Shown in pieces: positions 53,821 through 63,225 of a stretch of 64,000 nucleotides of DNA. A program made the translations under genes and the position numbers. The stretch is from G963663735 sp963663735. Its GTDB lineage: Bacteria > Acidobacteriota > UBA6911 > RPQK01 > JAPXNP01. Position 1 is the first letter of the stretch, and the number at the start of each line of letters is the position of its first letter. The stretch lies in assembly GCA_963663735.2 (NCBI GenBank), contig CAXXHN010000001.1:1240001-1304000 (forward strand). The letters run 5' to 3'. The notes beneath the pieces were generated by a model. It saw only the letters and a list, made by a program, of their open reading frames with translations. It searched no databases and was not told the origin of the DNA.

Positions 53821-54462
53821 CTAAACAGTCCCGTTTTCCAATTTTGTTTCACGTGAAACATCAGGCCTGAAGATCCTGAGCATGCGATTCTGAGAAAAAG
53901 GGCATTCCAGTTCCAGGATGCTTTTCCACGGTTTTCCGGATAGCTGGCTGGCCGTGCCTTCAAGTATCAGCAGGTGCACTCCGGCGGTAAAAAGGGCTTT
54001 GAGCGTCGAATCTGAGAGCTTCAGGGCCCTGGCTGTTGCCAGTTCAACCCTGTTCCAGATTGAAATCTGCTCCGAAGTCGAATTAATGACCTGACCGGGA
54101 AGAGATAGTTCCCTTAATGCTGAAGAAAGAAAGGTTGCCTTTTTCAAGCTCTTTTCGATATAAATTGTCTCCCTTTTCGGCTGCATTATCTGCATGGGGA
54201 TTCCCGGAAATCCAGCGCCTGAGCCAATATCGGCCAGGCAGCTTGGGGAAAAAGGAAGTTTATTTTCGGCAAAGAATCCCTCAAACAAGTGGTAGCGGAC
54301 CAGTTCTTGATCATCGGTGACGCTGGTCAGGCTTATCCTCTGGTTCCAGTGCCGCAACAGACTGATATAAGAGATACTGCGGTCAACCTGTTCCGGAGAC
54401 AGGCAAATTCCGTACTCCTCTCCCGTGCTGACTATGGCTGATTCAAGATTTTTGTTTCGCAA
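53821..54462 (-). CDS. rsmG: 16S rRNA 7-methylguanosine methyltransferase RsmG
   Basis: A 213-residue SAM-dependent methyltransferase acting on G527 of 16S rRNA. The SAM motif is CLADIGSGAGFPGIP, with HWNQRISLTSV near the N-terminus and ATARAL later. The start is TTG at 54462, overlapping the mnmG end by 20 bp. A perfect parS site is embedded in its final codons, encoding DVSRET. Confidence 0.92.
   Translation of the reverse strand: MRNKNLESAIVSTGEEYGICLSPEQVDRSISYISLLRHWNQRISLTSVTDDQELVRYHLFEGFFAENKLPFSPSCLADIGSGAGFPGIPMQIMQPKRETIYIEKSLKKATFLSSALRELSLPGQVINSTSEQISIWNRVELATARALKLSDSTLKALFTAGVHLLILEGTASQLSGKPWKSILELECPFSQNRMLRIFRPDVSRETKLENGTV
53845..53860. promoter_or_regulatory. parS site 2, inside rsmG
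   Basis: A second perfect TGTTTCACGTGAAACA lies within the 3' end of rsmG, 1.85 kb from the first. Embedding of parS in coding sequence near parAB is common in bacteria. Confidence 0.97.
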
Positions 54463-56323
54463 TTGTATTAAGATAGATGCGGAGTATGGAAACCGTTGCC
54501 GGAGTCAGACCCGGAATACGGGATGCCTGTCCCAGCGTTGCGGGACGGCTTTTCTCCAGGCGTTGAGACATTTCCGTGGAGACACCCGGTATCTTTTTGT
54601 AGTCCAGGCCGGCAGGGATCCGAAGGTTTTCAATGTTAGTAAGTCTTTTAATTTCAGCATCTTGCTGGCGTATGTAACCCACATATTTAATCTCATTGTG
54701 GATAGCTCTTAATTCCTCTGAATTAAGAAAATGCCCGTTGGCAAGCAGGAGATTTTCTGCCATTTCCATGCTGAAGTCCGGATTCCTGATCAGCTGTGAA
54801 ATTAGGGTGCCTTTGGGACAGACTCCTTTCTTGAGCAGCTGCTCAGCACCGGGAAGAGAATCATTAATCCTGGTATTTTCAAGGAAATGCCGTGCCATGT
54901 CGATTCTTTTCCACTTTTCATGGAACATTTCCATGCGGCTGGTACTGTTAAGGCCCAATCCATGGCCATAAGCGGCCAGACGCCTGTCAGCGTTGTCAAT
55001 TCTCAGTACCAGCCGGTATTCAGCCCGCGAAGTAAACATTCGGTAGGGCTCATCAACCCCATGGTTGACCAGATCCTCAAGCAGTATCCCAATGTAGGAT
55101 TCATGACGGCCCAGGTAAAAAGGTTTATTTCCCCGCAGTTTCAGGGCCGCATTTATTCCCGCCATCAGTCCCTGTGCGGCGGCTTCTTCGTACCCGGTGG
55201 TTCCACAGATCTGTCCCGCCAGGAATAATCCCTGAACCTTTTTTACTTCCAGAGTCAGTAATAATTCCCTAGGTTGTACAAAATCATATTCAACAGCATA
55301 AGCCGGACGAATCATGGCTTTGCTGGAAAGTCCTGGAATCCGGTCCAGTATCGCTTCCTGAACGTCCAGGGGCAGGCTGGAGGAAAGCCCGTTAATGTAG
55401 AGAACATCAGAGTCAGTCTCTTCAGGTTCAATGAAAAGCTGATGTTTGTCACGGTCAGGAAAGCGTACGACCTTGTCTTCAATTGAAGGGCAGTACCTGG
55501 GGCCGATTCCTTCTATGATTCCTCCGTAAAGAGGGCTGCGGTGGAGGTTATCCCTGATGACCTGGTGGACTTCCTCACTGGTGTAGGTGATCCAGCATGA
55601 TTTCTGGGGAAGCATTTCCTGCTTACCAGGGCAGGTATCAAATGAGAAAAAGGTAGGATCGTCATCCCCCTGTTGTTCAGCCAGGGAACTAAAATCCAGC
55701 TTCTTCCTGTCCATGCGGGGAGGGGTTCCGGTCTTGAGCCGGCCGACTTCCAGATCCAGCCGGCGCAGTGATTCGGCCAGGCGGTCTGAGGACTTGTCCC
55801 CGGAGCGACCGGATTTGAAATACCAGTCTCCGATAAAACAGCGTCCCTTCAGAAAAGTTCCGGTAGCCAGGATAACAATAGAAGAATACAGGATGGATCC
55901 ATCCGCCATTTCAATACCAGAGAGCGTATCATTCGCGAACAAAAGGCTTGTGGCTTCACCTTTAATAATTTCAAGTAAGTTATTTTTTTTCAACAAGTTA
56001 ATAGTTTCGCGTCGATACAGCTTTTTATCGTTTTGAGTGCGCGGGGCCTGTACCGCAGGTCCCCGGCTGCGATTAAGAAGGCGAAACTGGATTGCTGTTC
56101 GGTCTGCAATCCTGCCCATTATACCTCCCAGGGCGTCGATTTCCCGAACCAGGTGCCCCTTGGCGATCCCTCCAATAGAAGGATTGCAGGATAACTGGCC
56201 GATCATATCAGGAGAAAGCGTTACCAGGGCGGTCCTTGCCCCCATGGAAGCAGCCGCATGGGCAGCTTCGTATCCGGCATGACCCCCTCCAATTACTATT
56301 ATTTCGTAACTGATTCTGTTCAT
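54443..56323 (-). CDS. mnmG: tRNA U34 modification FAD protein MnmG
   Basis: A 626-residue FAD- and NADH-dependent partner of MnmE. The FAD-binding motif IIVIGGGHAGYEAA is at the N-terminus, and the conserved SCNPSIGGIAKGHLVREIDALGG and PPRMDR...CWITYTSEEVH are present. The ATG at 56323 (MNRISYEI) is preferred to the frame start 8 codons upstream. It is on minus, opposite to mnmE, whereas in the ancestral order both lie on one strand. Confidence 0.96.
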   Translation of the reverse strand: MNRISYEIIVIGGGHAGYEAAHAAASMGARTALVTLSPDMIGQLSCNPSIGGIAKGHLVREIDALGGIMGRIADRTAIQFRLLNRSRGPAVQAPRTQNDKKLYRRETINLLKKNNLLEIIKGEATSLLFANDTLSGIEMADGSILYSSIVILATGTFLKGRCFIGDWYFKSGRSGDKSSDRLAESLRRLDLEVGRLKTGTPPRMDRKKLDFSSLAEQQGDDDPTFFSFDTCPGKQEMLPQKSCWITYTSEEVHQVIRDNLHRSPLYGGIIEGIGPRYCPSIEDKVVRFPDRDKHQLFIEPEETDSDVLYINGLSSSLPLDVQEAILDRIPGLSSKAMIRPAYAVEYDFVQPRELLLTLEVKKVQGLFLAGQICGTTGYEEAAAQGLMAGINAALKLRGNKPFYLGRHESYIGILLEDLVNHGVDEPYRMFTSRAEYRLVLRIDNADRRLAAYGHGLGLNSTSRMEMFHEKWKRIDMARHFLENTRINDSLPGAEQLLKKGVCPKGTLISQLIRNPDFSMEMAENLLLANGHFLNSEELRAIHNEIKYVGYIRQQDAEIKRLTNIENLRIPAGLDYKKIPGVSTEMSQRLEKSRPATLGQASRIPGLTPATVSILRIYLNTIAKQKS

Positions 56324-56507
56324 AATGAATAAGTTCTTTGACACCATTATAGATAAAAACCCGCACAGACTGCTGGTTACTGGTACGAATGAAGTTGTTT
56401 TAAAGGTAAATATTTGTATCTGAAGGTAAATATTGGCTTCTTTAGTATAGTATTGGGTGAAAGAATTTTTGTTCCAGGATTAAATCCGATAGAATATTGA
56501 GAGATTT

Positions 56508-57545
56508 ATGGATAAGAAAAAAAGACTTACCGCTTCCGTATCAGCATCCGGCTGAGCTGCCAAGCTGGCACCGGGTGTGCTGGACAGAATCTTGTCGGGA
56601 ATTGAATCCAGGCCTGACCCCAGGGTCCTTGTCGGTTTTGAAAACGCCGATGACGCCGGGGTGTATCTTCTTGACGAAAACACTGCGCTCATTCATACCG
56701 TTGATTTTTTTACCCCTATTGTTGACGATCCTTTTATCTTCGGACAGATAACCGCAGCTAATGCATTGAGTGACATATATGCGATGGGAGGAAAGCCTCT
56801 TTCCGCGCTCTCAATACTGGCAGTGTCCACATCATTAATCTGTGAAGAGGATGTCAGACAGATGGTGAAGGGTGGGGCATCCAAGATGTGGGAAGCCGGA
56901 GTTCCAGTTATCGGGGGTCATTCAATCAGGGACAAAGAAGTCAAGCTGGGTTACTGTGTTACCGGCGTGGCAAAGCCTGGACAGATATTTCGTAACGCTG
57001 GCGCTTGTTTCGGGGATGCACTGCTTCTTACCAAGCCCCTTGGAACCGGGGTCATATCTACTGCTATCAAACATGGAAAAGCCGGCAAGGACATAGAGGC
57101 TGAGGCAGTTGAGTGGATGTGCACCCTTAATCGGGTGGATCCCGACATCCTGTTATCCCACGAAGTCCATGCTGTTACTGACATCACCGGATTCGGCCTG
57201 ATCGGCCATACTCTGGAGATGGCCTGGGCCAGCGAAGTATCAGTTAGAATTATCGCCGAAAATATCCCTCTGATCAAAGGAGTATTGGAACTGGCTAAAC
57301 AGGGATTTATCCCGGGAGGGATTACCTCCAACCGGGAATATTTCGACGAAGCGGTGGACTGGAGCGGTATTGATACTGATTTCCAGAATTTGCTGCTTGA
57401 TCCCCAGACTTCCGGAGGTCTGCTTATCAGCCTTCCGGAATCCAGGGCCCGGTCATTGGTAGAATACCTGAATCACCAGGGATTTACAGCTGCAACGATT
57501 GGTAGGGTTGCTGAAACCGGAATAAAACAACTGGAGTTTGAATGA
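56508..57545 (+). CDS. selD: Selenophosphate synthetase SelD, with selenocysteine
   Basis: A 345-residue ATP-dependent enzyme making selenophosphate, the selenium donor for Sec and selenouridine. The ATG at 56508 is preceded by GAGAG. The frame crosses an in-frame TGA (56553-56555), residue 16, at the position of the catalytic Cys17 of E. coli SelD: the context G-U-A-A-K-L-A-P aligns with GxxK. Standard gene calling would start at the GTG at 56577 and lose the active site. The domains LIHTVDFFTPIVDDP, ANALSDIYAMGGKPLSALSI and PQTSGGLLISLP are intact. tRNA-Sec is encoded at 45.1 kb. Confidence 0.93.
56560..56583 (+). promoter_or_regulatory. Putative SECIS hairpin in selD
   Basis: A 4-bp stem GCAC (56568-56571) with GTGC (56577-56580) closes the loop CGGGT, extended below by CCA (56560-56562) with TGG (56581-56583) across a 5-nt bulge. 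The loop GT lies 20-21 nt after the TGA, the same distance as in E. coli fdhF. A competing 5-bp hairpin (56558-56570) has its loop too close to the TGA. Confidence 0.55.
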
Positions 57546-57561
57546 CCCGATGAACAGGGCA

Positions 57562-59535
57562 TTACTGGTTAATAACCATCGGATCGATCCTGAACAGGTT
57601 GGTCGAATCCGAATCAACGTTAACCATGAATGATCGGGCTGCAACAGCCACTGTTGTTCCTGCCAGCGAGTCGACAATCCTGGCAGAAAACGGAAGCTTA
57701 ACAAGTCTTGCTCCACCGGAAATTGTGTGGATGGCTAACCAGCCGTTCCCCGCGTAAAGGACATCATCGGTTTCGATATAGAGGTGAACTCCGGAATCAG
57801 ACCAGATCTGCCGCAGTTCCGATGCGGACCAGGTATACTGGCCTTTGTAGAAGATGGAATTATCAGGGCCGCGAAGAAGCGTGGTACCTGCAAGGCCGGT
57901 CCATAGCACAGTAAGACCGGACTCCTGCCACTCCCGGACCCTGCTGGATTCTTCGTCAGAAAGGGCTGGGATTCCCAAGAGCCAGATTACCCGGTATGAA
58001 GCATATGGCAGATTTTCAAAATCAGAGCGGAGATATAAATCATAGGGCGCTCCTGATTTGCCCAGCGCATAACGGTTTGAGAGGATATTCTCAGTAAGGC
58101 TTCCAAAGCCGGCGTCTAGGTATTGGAGTTCTTCATCAGTCAGGACGCAGACCTGGGAAGCCAGGAGGTTTTCCTTTTCCGCAGGGTATCGATTATAACT
58201 ATTTACGGTTGTTTTCAATACCTTCAGCAACGCAGGATCATTAAACCATCCGCCCCACATGTCGAACCACCATCCTCCATAATTGTAACTGAGCATCCGG
58301 GCGGCATTCTTCCAGAGTAAAGCTGTTGATGTTTTAACATCGGGCGGCCCCAGCCAGACACCGCTTTCATACTCACCGGGAGGACAGATTGCGGGAGCGC
58401 GTTCTTTTAACAAGGTTGTCAGGTACGTTCTTGTGTCGTTTTCCGCCATCCATAGTTTACCGTGCAGCTGTACAGACTGAACAGCTGCCATGGGAGGCCA
58501 GTCTTCCCCCATTACCCGGTTATATACATTGGGGCTTGAAAGGTAATCCAGGTCCGGGCATTCCAGAAGCCTTCCGAGTGCCCCATGGCCCCGGCGGGGA
58601 TCAGTGACATAAAAATGATAACCGTAGAAAGCGCCGGTCAGCAGGGACCTTTTGCTTACTTTTTTTACAATGCCGCAGAAATAGGCAATGTCATCTGCCA
58701 TGGTTTCAGCGTGAAACCGGAAAGTATCCAAAACATCCTGTTCCCTGTACGGATCCCGCCATTCGTCCTTCCTGGAAAGTCCGCTGATATCTGCAGGGCG
58801 GGCATTGTTGAAAGTGATATTTTCCCTGTTCCATGCTTTCTGCAGTTCCTGAAGTTTATCCCCGTACCTTTTACGCAGCCACTGTTGGAAAGCGCGAGTT
58901 CTGATAGGGTTGATATCAACGAAGCTACCGGTGAAATGATAAAACCATTCTTCTGTGAATCCAGCTGCAACGTGTACACCGGCAAGGTGTCCACCATAAG
59001 GTGACTCCAGAATCCAACTGACACAGCGCTTCAGGGCTTCTCCAGCCTGTATCCTCCATAATTCCGAGGAGAAGTCCTGCCGTAAGGAACTCCCGTCATC
59101 AAGAAGAGTGCATTCAGAAGGATTTTTGACATCCCACCAGCTGGGGACATCCAGGTGGATCCTGATAATAACCTCCGCCTGAGGGTCGGCCGATAGAATC
59201 TTATCAAAATCATTTTTAATTGAAGAATAGTCAAACTCGCCCTCTCCCAGCCAGATCGCAGGTCTGAAAGGGCCGATTCCGGAGGAGGAGTTGATTCCCC
59301 TGTCGCCCAGATATGCCGGAAAACAGTAGAGATGAATGCCGGCTTCCGCTGCGCCTTTATACAAATTAGGCTCTCCCAGGTATGACATATAGGCAAAGGG
59401 AGCATAGGGTTTATTCTTAACGAAAAGGGTCGGACGTCCATTAAGGTTTTTAACCTCAGCATGAGGGTCAGCCTGCATATGAACCGCAGTCAAAATCAAG
59501 CAAACAAGTAGAATAATTGTCGGGGCCTTCTTCAT
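57562..59535 (-). CDS. Secreted GH42-like glycoside hydrolase
   Basis: A 657-residue protein with a signal peptide (residues 1-22, ending near VHMQA). The central TIM-barrel part resembles the GH42 beta-galactosidase branch of clan GH-A. The candidate catalytic residues are Glu195 or Glu196 in GFTEEWFYH and Glu365 in KLWMAENDTRT. A later part (about 440-580) resembles the trimerisation-like domain. The family placement is by motif only and could be a neighbouring family. Convergent to selD with 16 bp between stops. A carbohydrate role fits the GH109-like gene at 61.9 kb. Confidence 0.7.
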   Translation of the reverse strand: MKKAPTIILLVCLILTAVHMQADPHAEVKNLNGRPTLFVKNKPYAPFAYMSYLGEPNLYKGAAEAGIHLYCFPAYLGDRGINSSSGIGPFRPAIWLGEGEFDYSSIKNDFDKILSADPQAEVIIRIHLDVPSWWDVKNPSECTLLDDGSSLRQDFSSELWRIQAGEALKRCVSWILESPYGGHLAGVHVAAGFTEEWFYHFTGSFVDINPIRTRAFQQWLRKRYGDKLQELQKAWNRENITFNNARPADISGLSRKDEWRDPYREQDVLDTFRFHAETMADDIAYFCGIVKKVSKRSLLTGAFYGYHFYVTDPRRGHGALGRLLECPDLDYLSSPNVYNRVMGEDWPPMAAVQSVQLHGKLWMAENDTRTYLTTLLKERAPAICPPGEYESGVWLGPPDVKTSTALLWKNAARMLSYNYGGWWFDMWGGWFNDPALLKVLKTTVNSYNRYPAEKENLLASQVCVLTDEELQYLDAGFGSLTENILSNRYALGKSGAPYDLYLRSDFENLPYASYRVIWLLGIPALSDEESSRVREWQESGLTVLWTGLAGTTLLRGPDNSIFYKGQYTWSASELRQIWSDSGVHLYIETDDVLYAGNGWLAIHTISGGARLVKLPFSARIVDSLAGTTVAVAARSFMVNVDSDSTNLFRIDPMVINQ

Positions 59536-60010
59536 CTGATGCTTTCCTGCCTTTCATCTCCGGCTGGATCCGGGATTCATTGCGTAGAATATCTGTTGAA
59601 TTATTTCATATTGCTGGGACGGGGAAAAGGTACCTCTTTCGGCAAACCCTTTTTTACCATGGAGTTGTAATGGAAACAACGGGAGTTTTCCAGAACCGGC
59701 TTTAACCGTTTCAGCTGCCTCCGGGTGAACCTGAGACGACTCCGGGATGATATGTAATCTTAAAAGAAGTAATAAATTACTATTCTAAATAACGGATTAT
59801 TAGTCCGTTGAAATTAAATGAATATAAGTTCAATTTATCAATAAGATATATCATATAAACTGTTTTATTTATAAATTTACAACAATTATATTATTATGAA
59901 CTTTAATCCTCAGAGCCTCATGTTACTCTAATTCACAGTATATTATGCATACCAGTGACATTCCCAAATTAAAAAGCCTCGGTTTGTGGCAGAGAGATAA
60001 AGGGTAGAAA
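59536..60010. other. AT-rich region upstream of the integrase
   Basis: About 475 bp, visibly more AT-rich than the rest of the window (especially 59760-59920), with no gene. It includes a hairpin AACGGA/TCCGTT (59791-59809) that could be an integrase operator or core site. Composition suggests acquired DNA. Confidence 0.5.
59795..59810 (+). repeat. Imperfect repeat, left of the integrase
   Basis: GATTATTAGTCCGTTG here resembles GACTATAAGACCGTTA at 61541-61556, 12 of 16 positions, and the two flank the recombinase gene. The similarity is weak and may be chance. Confidence 0.25.
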
Positions 60011-61300
60011 ATGGCGATACTCAACCTCACCAATGAAGCTGTTAAAAAGCTGCGTCCGGCCGAAATCAGGAAGGAATACCGTGACCAAAAATTGAAGGGC
60101 TTGCTATTGAGAGTTCATCCTTCAGGAAAGAAAACCTATATGCTGAATTATGCTCGGGGAAAATATATCACCCTTGGAGATGCAGGTATCCTGAAAGTTG
60201 CAGGAGCCAGGGAAAGGGCATTGGAAGAACTGGGAAAGATAGCTGCAGGCAGAGGCCTGCAGGAAGCGAGGAACAGGGAAAGGGGCGGGAGCTTCGCCGA
60301 GTTTTTCAGGAAACACTACAATGCCTATATTATGGAGAATCAGAGAGGCGCCAAGCAGGCACTTGTCCGCTACAGGCATTTATGCGCCCAGCTGGGAACG
60401 GTTCCGTTATCTGATTTTTCCCCCCTGAAGATAGAGCAGTTTCGAAGTCAGCGGAAAAAAGAAGGTGTAAAAAACTCCACCATAAACCGGGACGTATCAG
60501 CTATACAGGCGATGCTTCAATATGCGGTTCGGCTGGGCTTTCTGGCTGAGCATCCCTTCAAGGGAAAGGTAAAAAAATTCCGGGAAACCAGAAATATTCC
60601 CTGTCAGCTTACACCGGGAGAGAAGAGCAGATTAAGGGAGGCATTAGAGGATCGTGATGACGAAGCCAGGGAAAAGCGCAAAAATTTGAACCTCTGGAGG
60701 CGGGAAAGGAATCTCGAGCCACTGCCGGAAATCGGTTTGTTCAGTGATTACCTGACTCCGCTGGTCCTGACTGCCATGCTGACAGGATTACGCCGAGGGG
60801 AGCTTTTTAATCTTACCTGGAGGGATATAGACCTTAGAGGCAAAACGCTGCGGGTTGAAGTAAACGATACCATCCCTGGGAAGGCTCGAACTCTGCCGCT
60901 GAACCTTGAATGCAGAGAAACTCTGTTTGAGTGGAAGCAGTTAACTGAGTACAGTAAATCCGCGGATTACGTTTTTTCCAACCATAGAGGTGAGCGCCTG
61001 AAAAATATTTATCCTGCGTTCAAAAATCTTTTGAAGGCGGCGGAAATCAATAATTTCAGGTTTCAAGATCTGAGGCACAACTATGCCAGCATGCTGGTGA
61101 AGGAAGGAATACAGCTTTACACCGTCAAGGAACTGCTGGGGCTTTCTGACCTGGAGATGGTGCAGAGGTACGGCCATCTGGCACCTGACAACCTGGACGA
61201 TGCCGCCAGGGCCCTGGATAACATACGGAGCCGGGAAGCGGATCAGGCCAGAAGAGAGCAGTTTGAAAGGCGATGGTATAAACCTGATCAGGGGGTGTAA
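60011..61300 (+). CDS. Tyrosine recombinase (phage-type integrase)
   Basis: A 429-residue site-specific recombinase: arm-type DNA-binding domain (about 8-75, DUF4102-like), core-binding SAM-like domain (about 95-190) and catalytic domain (about 195-405). Catalytic Arg261 (TGLRRGEL), Arg355 (FQDLRHNYAS) and nucleophile Tyr387 (VQRYGHLAP) are present. The His that usually precedes DLRH is Gln352, and the second His/Trp (LGHS in relatives) is Leu378. An acidic/basic stretch at 203-235 is an insertion. No phage or mobile genes accompany it, so it is probably the remnant of an integrated element. Confidence 0.88.
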   Translation: MAILNLTNEAVKKLRPAEIRKEYRDQKLKGLLLRVHPSGKKTYMLNYARGKYITLGDAGILKVAGARERALEELGKIAAGRGLQEARNRERGGSFAEFFRKHYNAYIMENQRGAKQALVRYRHLCAQLGTVPLSDFSPLKIEQFRSQRKKEGVKNSTINRDVSAIQAMLQYAVRLGFLAEHPFKGKVKKFRETRNIPCQLTPGEKSRLREALEDRDDEAREKRKNLNLWRRERNLEPLPEIGLFSDYLTPLVLTAMLTGLRRGELFNLTWRDIDLRGKTLRVEVNDTIPGKARTLPLNLECRETLFEWKQLTEYSKSADYVFSNHRGERLKNIYPAFKNLLKAAEINNFRFQDLRHNYASMLVKEGIQLYTVKELLGLSDLEMVQRYGHLAPDNLDDAARALDNIRSREADQARREQFERRWYKPDQGV

Positions 61301-61877
61301 TCTCCTGCACCATAACTGCGTGACGCAGACATCTGAATTGCATTCTATCAGGCGGAGAGGGGAGTTGCCTGGGATTAAGAACAACAAGTATAACTGGAAA
61401 ATATCAACTCATTTTTTCAGGTCTATTTGTTCAGTCTATAGCATACCCAAAACATGCCCAGATACATCAGTGATTCATGAATTTTATATAACCACTTTAA
61501 AATCAGAAGATAAATGGATAATTATAATTCATTAATAAAGGACTATAAGACCGTTATTACATTTTGTTCCAGGGCAAATCTTCCGGGAATATCCATGCTA
61601 AGGGTACCTTTACCCGGCTGGTGGAAAAATGTTTCTGAGTAATAGGTTAGGCAAGCGGAACATAACCTTCGAATCTATTCCAACAGCTTTTTTCTGCTGA
61701 TTTAAGGAGTATTTTAACTAATAAGTTGAGAGTTATTGAAAGTCAGCCTGATCAGGTACTGTACTGTATGTTGTTAATTTTCAGTCTCTGACCAGGAAAT
61801 ACTATCAGGTTTCAGGCGCCTGCTCTGGTTTGTTTGCAGGAATTAACCATAGTCAGTTTTAGTCAGGAGGTGCTGAT
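61301..61877. other. AT-rich region downstream of the integrase
   Basis: About 580 bp with no gene, AT-rich like the left flank, before the GH109-like gene. It holds a perfect 10-bp palindrome CCTGATCAGG near 61748 and the right copy of the weak repeat at 61541. No terminator with a clear T-run is visible after the integrase. Confidence 0.4.
61541..61556 (+). repeat. Imperfect repeat, right of the integrase
   Basis: GACTATAAGACCGTTA is the right-hand partner of the repeat at 59795-59810; see that entry for the degree of match. Confidence 0.25.
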
Positions 61878-63188
61878 GTGGCTGAAGATCTTCTAAACCG
61901 GAGAGATTTTGTAAAGGTAAATGCCTGTGGCCTGGCAGGGGCAGCCTTGACAGGAGCGCTGGCCGGGCAGGCAGATACTGAGGAAAAAAAACCCAAACTG
62001 GTGCAAATCGGAATAGTGGGAACAGGGGGGCGAGGCAGGAGCCATATTTCAGCTCTCTTATCCATGCCGGGAATCAGGATTCCGGCCATCTGCGACATTG
62101 ACGAGCAGGCCCTTGCTTTGTCCAGAACGATTTTCAGAGAAAGGGAACAGCCGGAACCTCAAGAGTACACAGGTGAAGCCGACTATGAAAAGCTGATGGA
62201 TCGGGATGATCTGGATGCAGTGATCATTGCCACTCCCTGGGACCTGCATACTCCCATGGCGCTGTACAGCATGAAGGCTGGAAAAATAACGGGTTGCGAG
62301 GTGCCGATCGCCTATACCATTGAAGAATGCTGGGAATTGATCAATACCTGGGAGAAGACCGGGACCGACTGTATGATGCTGGAAAACTGGAGCTTCCGGC
62401 CTGATAACCTGGCAGTTTTGAATATGATCAGGGCGGGTCTGCTCGGAAAAATAACCCATGTCCACTGTGCTCATTCCCATGACTGCATTGATCACTGGTT
62501 TTTCGATCGGGAAACCGGGGATGACCGCTGGGGAGCCAGGTATCTCCTGGAACACAACCGCGACCAGTACCCTACCCATCAGCAGGGTCCGGTTCTCAGC
62601 TGGATGGATATCAACTGCGGAGACTATTACGATACCCTGACGTCGACTGCTACCGACAGTTTCAGCATCAATGCCTATTTTAAGCGCAGGTTTCCGGGAC
62701 ATCCCAATGGTGAGAGAAAATATAAGCAGGGAGATATTGTAACCACGGTAGTCAGGACAAAAAAGGGAAAAAGCCTGGTAATTAACTATGACATGCAGTC
62801 GCCGCGGCCTTATGACAACAGGTGGATGGTGCAGGGAACCCTGGGGATTTACAATGAACAGCGGGATGCCGTGTACCTTACCGGCGAGAGCCCCAAATAC
62901 CATGAATGGGAACCGTTCCCGCCTTACCTTGAGAAATTTCAGCACTCCTTTGCCAAGACAGCTTCTGGCGGGCATGGAGGCGCAGACGGGATCATGTTGC
63001 AAAGATTCATAAACTCGGTAAGGTTGAGGGAACCCCTCCCGCTTAATCTTTATGACGGGATCTTGATGGCGGCCATTGGCCCCTTGTCAGAGCAGTCGAT
63101 CATCCAGGGCAGCCGGGTAATCCAGGTACCTGATTTTACGCGGGGTAGATGGAAAACAAGACGTCCCTATTTCGGTTTACAAGCATGA
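61878..63188 (+). CDS. Tat-exported GH109-like Gfo/Idh/MocA protein
   Basis: A 436-residue NAD-dependent Gfo/Idh/MocA protein with an N-terminal twin-arginine signal (LLNRRDFVKVNACGLAGAAL). The dinucleotide motif is GIVGTGGRGRSHI. The EVPIAYTIEECWELI segment, MMLENWSFR, and then YPTHQQGPVLSWMDINCGD match glycoside hydrolase family 109, which cleaves alpha-N-acetylgalactosamine by an NAD-dependent oxidation-elimination mechanism. The substrate here is not certain. Start is GTG at 61878 with AGGAGG 7 bp upstream. A secreted GH42-like protein is encoded 2.3 kb away. Confidence 0.82.
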   Translation: MAEDLLNRRDFVKVNACGLAGAALTGALAGQADTEEKKPKLVQIGIVGTGGRGRSHISALLSMPGIRIPAICDIDEQALALSRTIFREREQPEPQEYTGEADYEKLMDRDDLDAVIIATPWDLHTPMALYSMKAGKITGCEVPIAYTIEECWELINTWEKTGTDCMMLENWSFRPDNLAVLNMIRAGLLGKITHVHCAHSHDCIDHWFFDRETGDDRWGARYLLEHNRDQYPTHQQGPVLSWMDINCGDYYDTLTSTATDSFSINAYFKRRFPGHPNGERKYKQGDIVTTVVRTKKGKSLVINYDMQSPRPYDNRWMVQGTLGIYNEQRDAVYLTGESPKYHEWEPFPPYLEKFQHSFAKTASGGHGGADGIMLQRFINSVRLREPLPLNLYDGILMAAIGPLSEQSIIQGSRVIQVPDFTRGRWKTRRPYFGLQA

Positions 63189-63225
63189 AGATGGTTTTGT
63201 TTACGATAAAGGATTAGAGGGTCAA

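Noticed and set aside
59791..59809. AACGGA/TCCGTT hairpin as a terminator of the upstream region
   Set aside because: No T-run follows on either strand and no gene ends nearby; it is kept only as a possible recombinase site.
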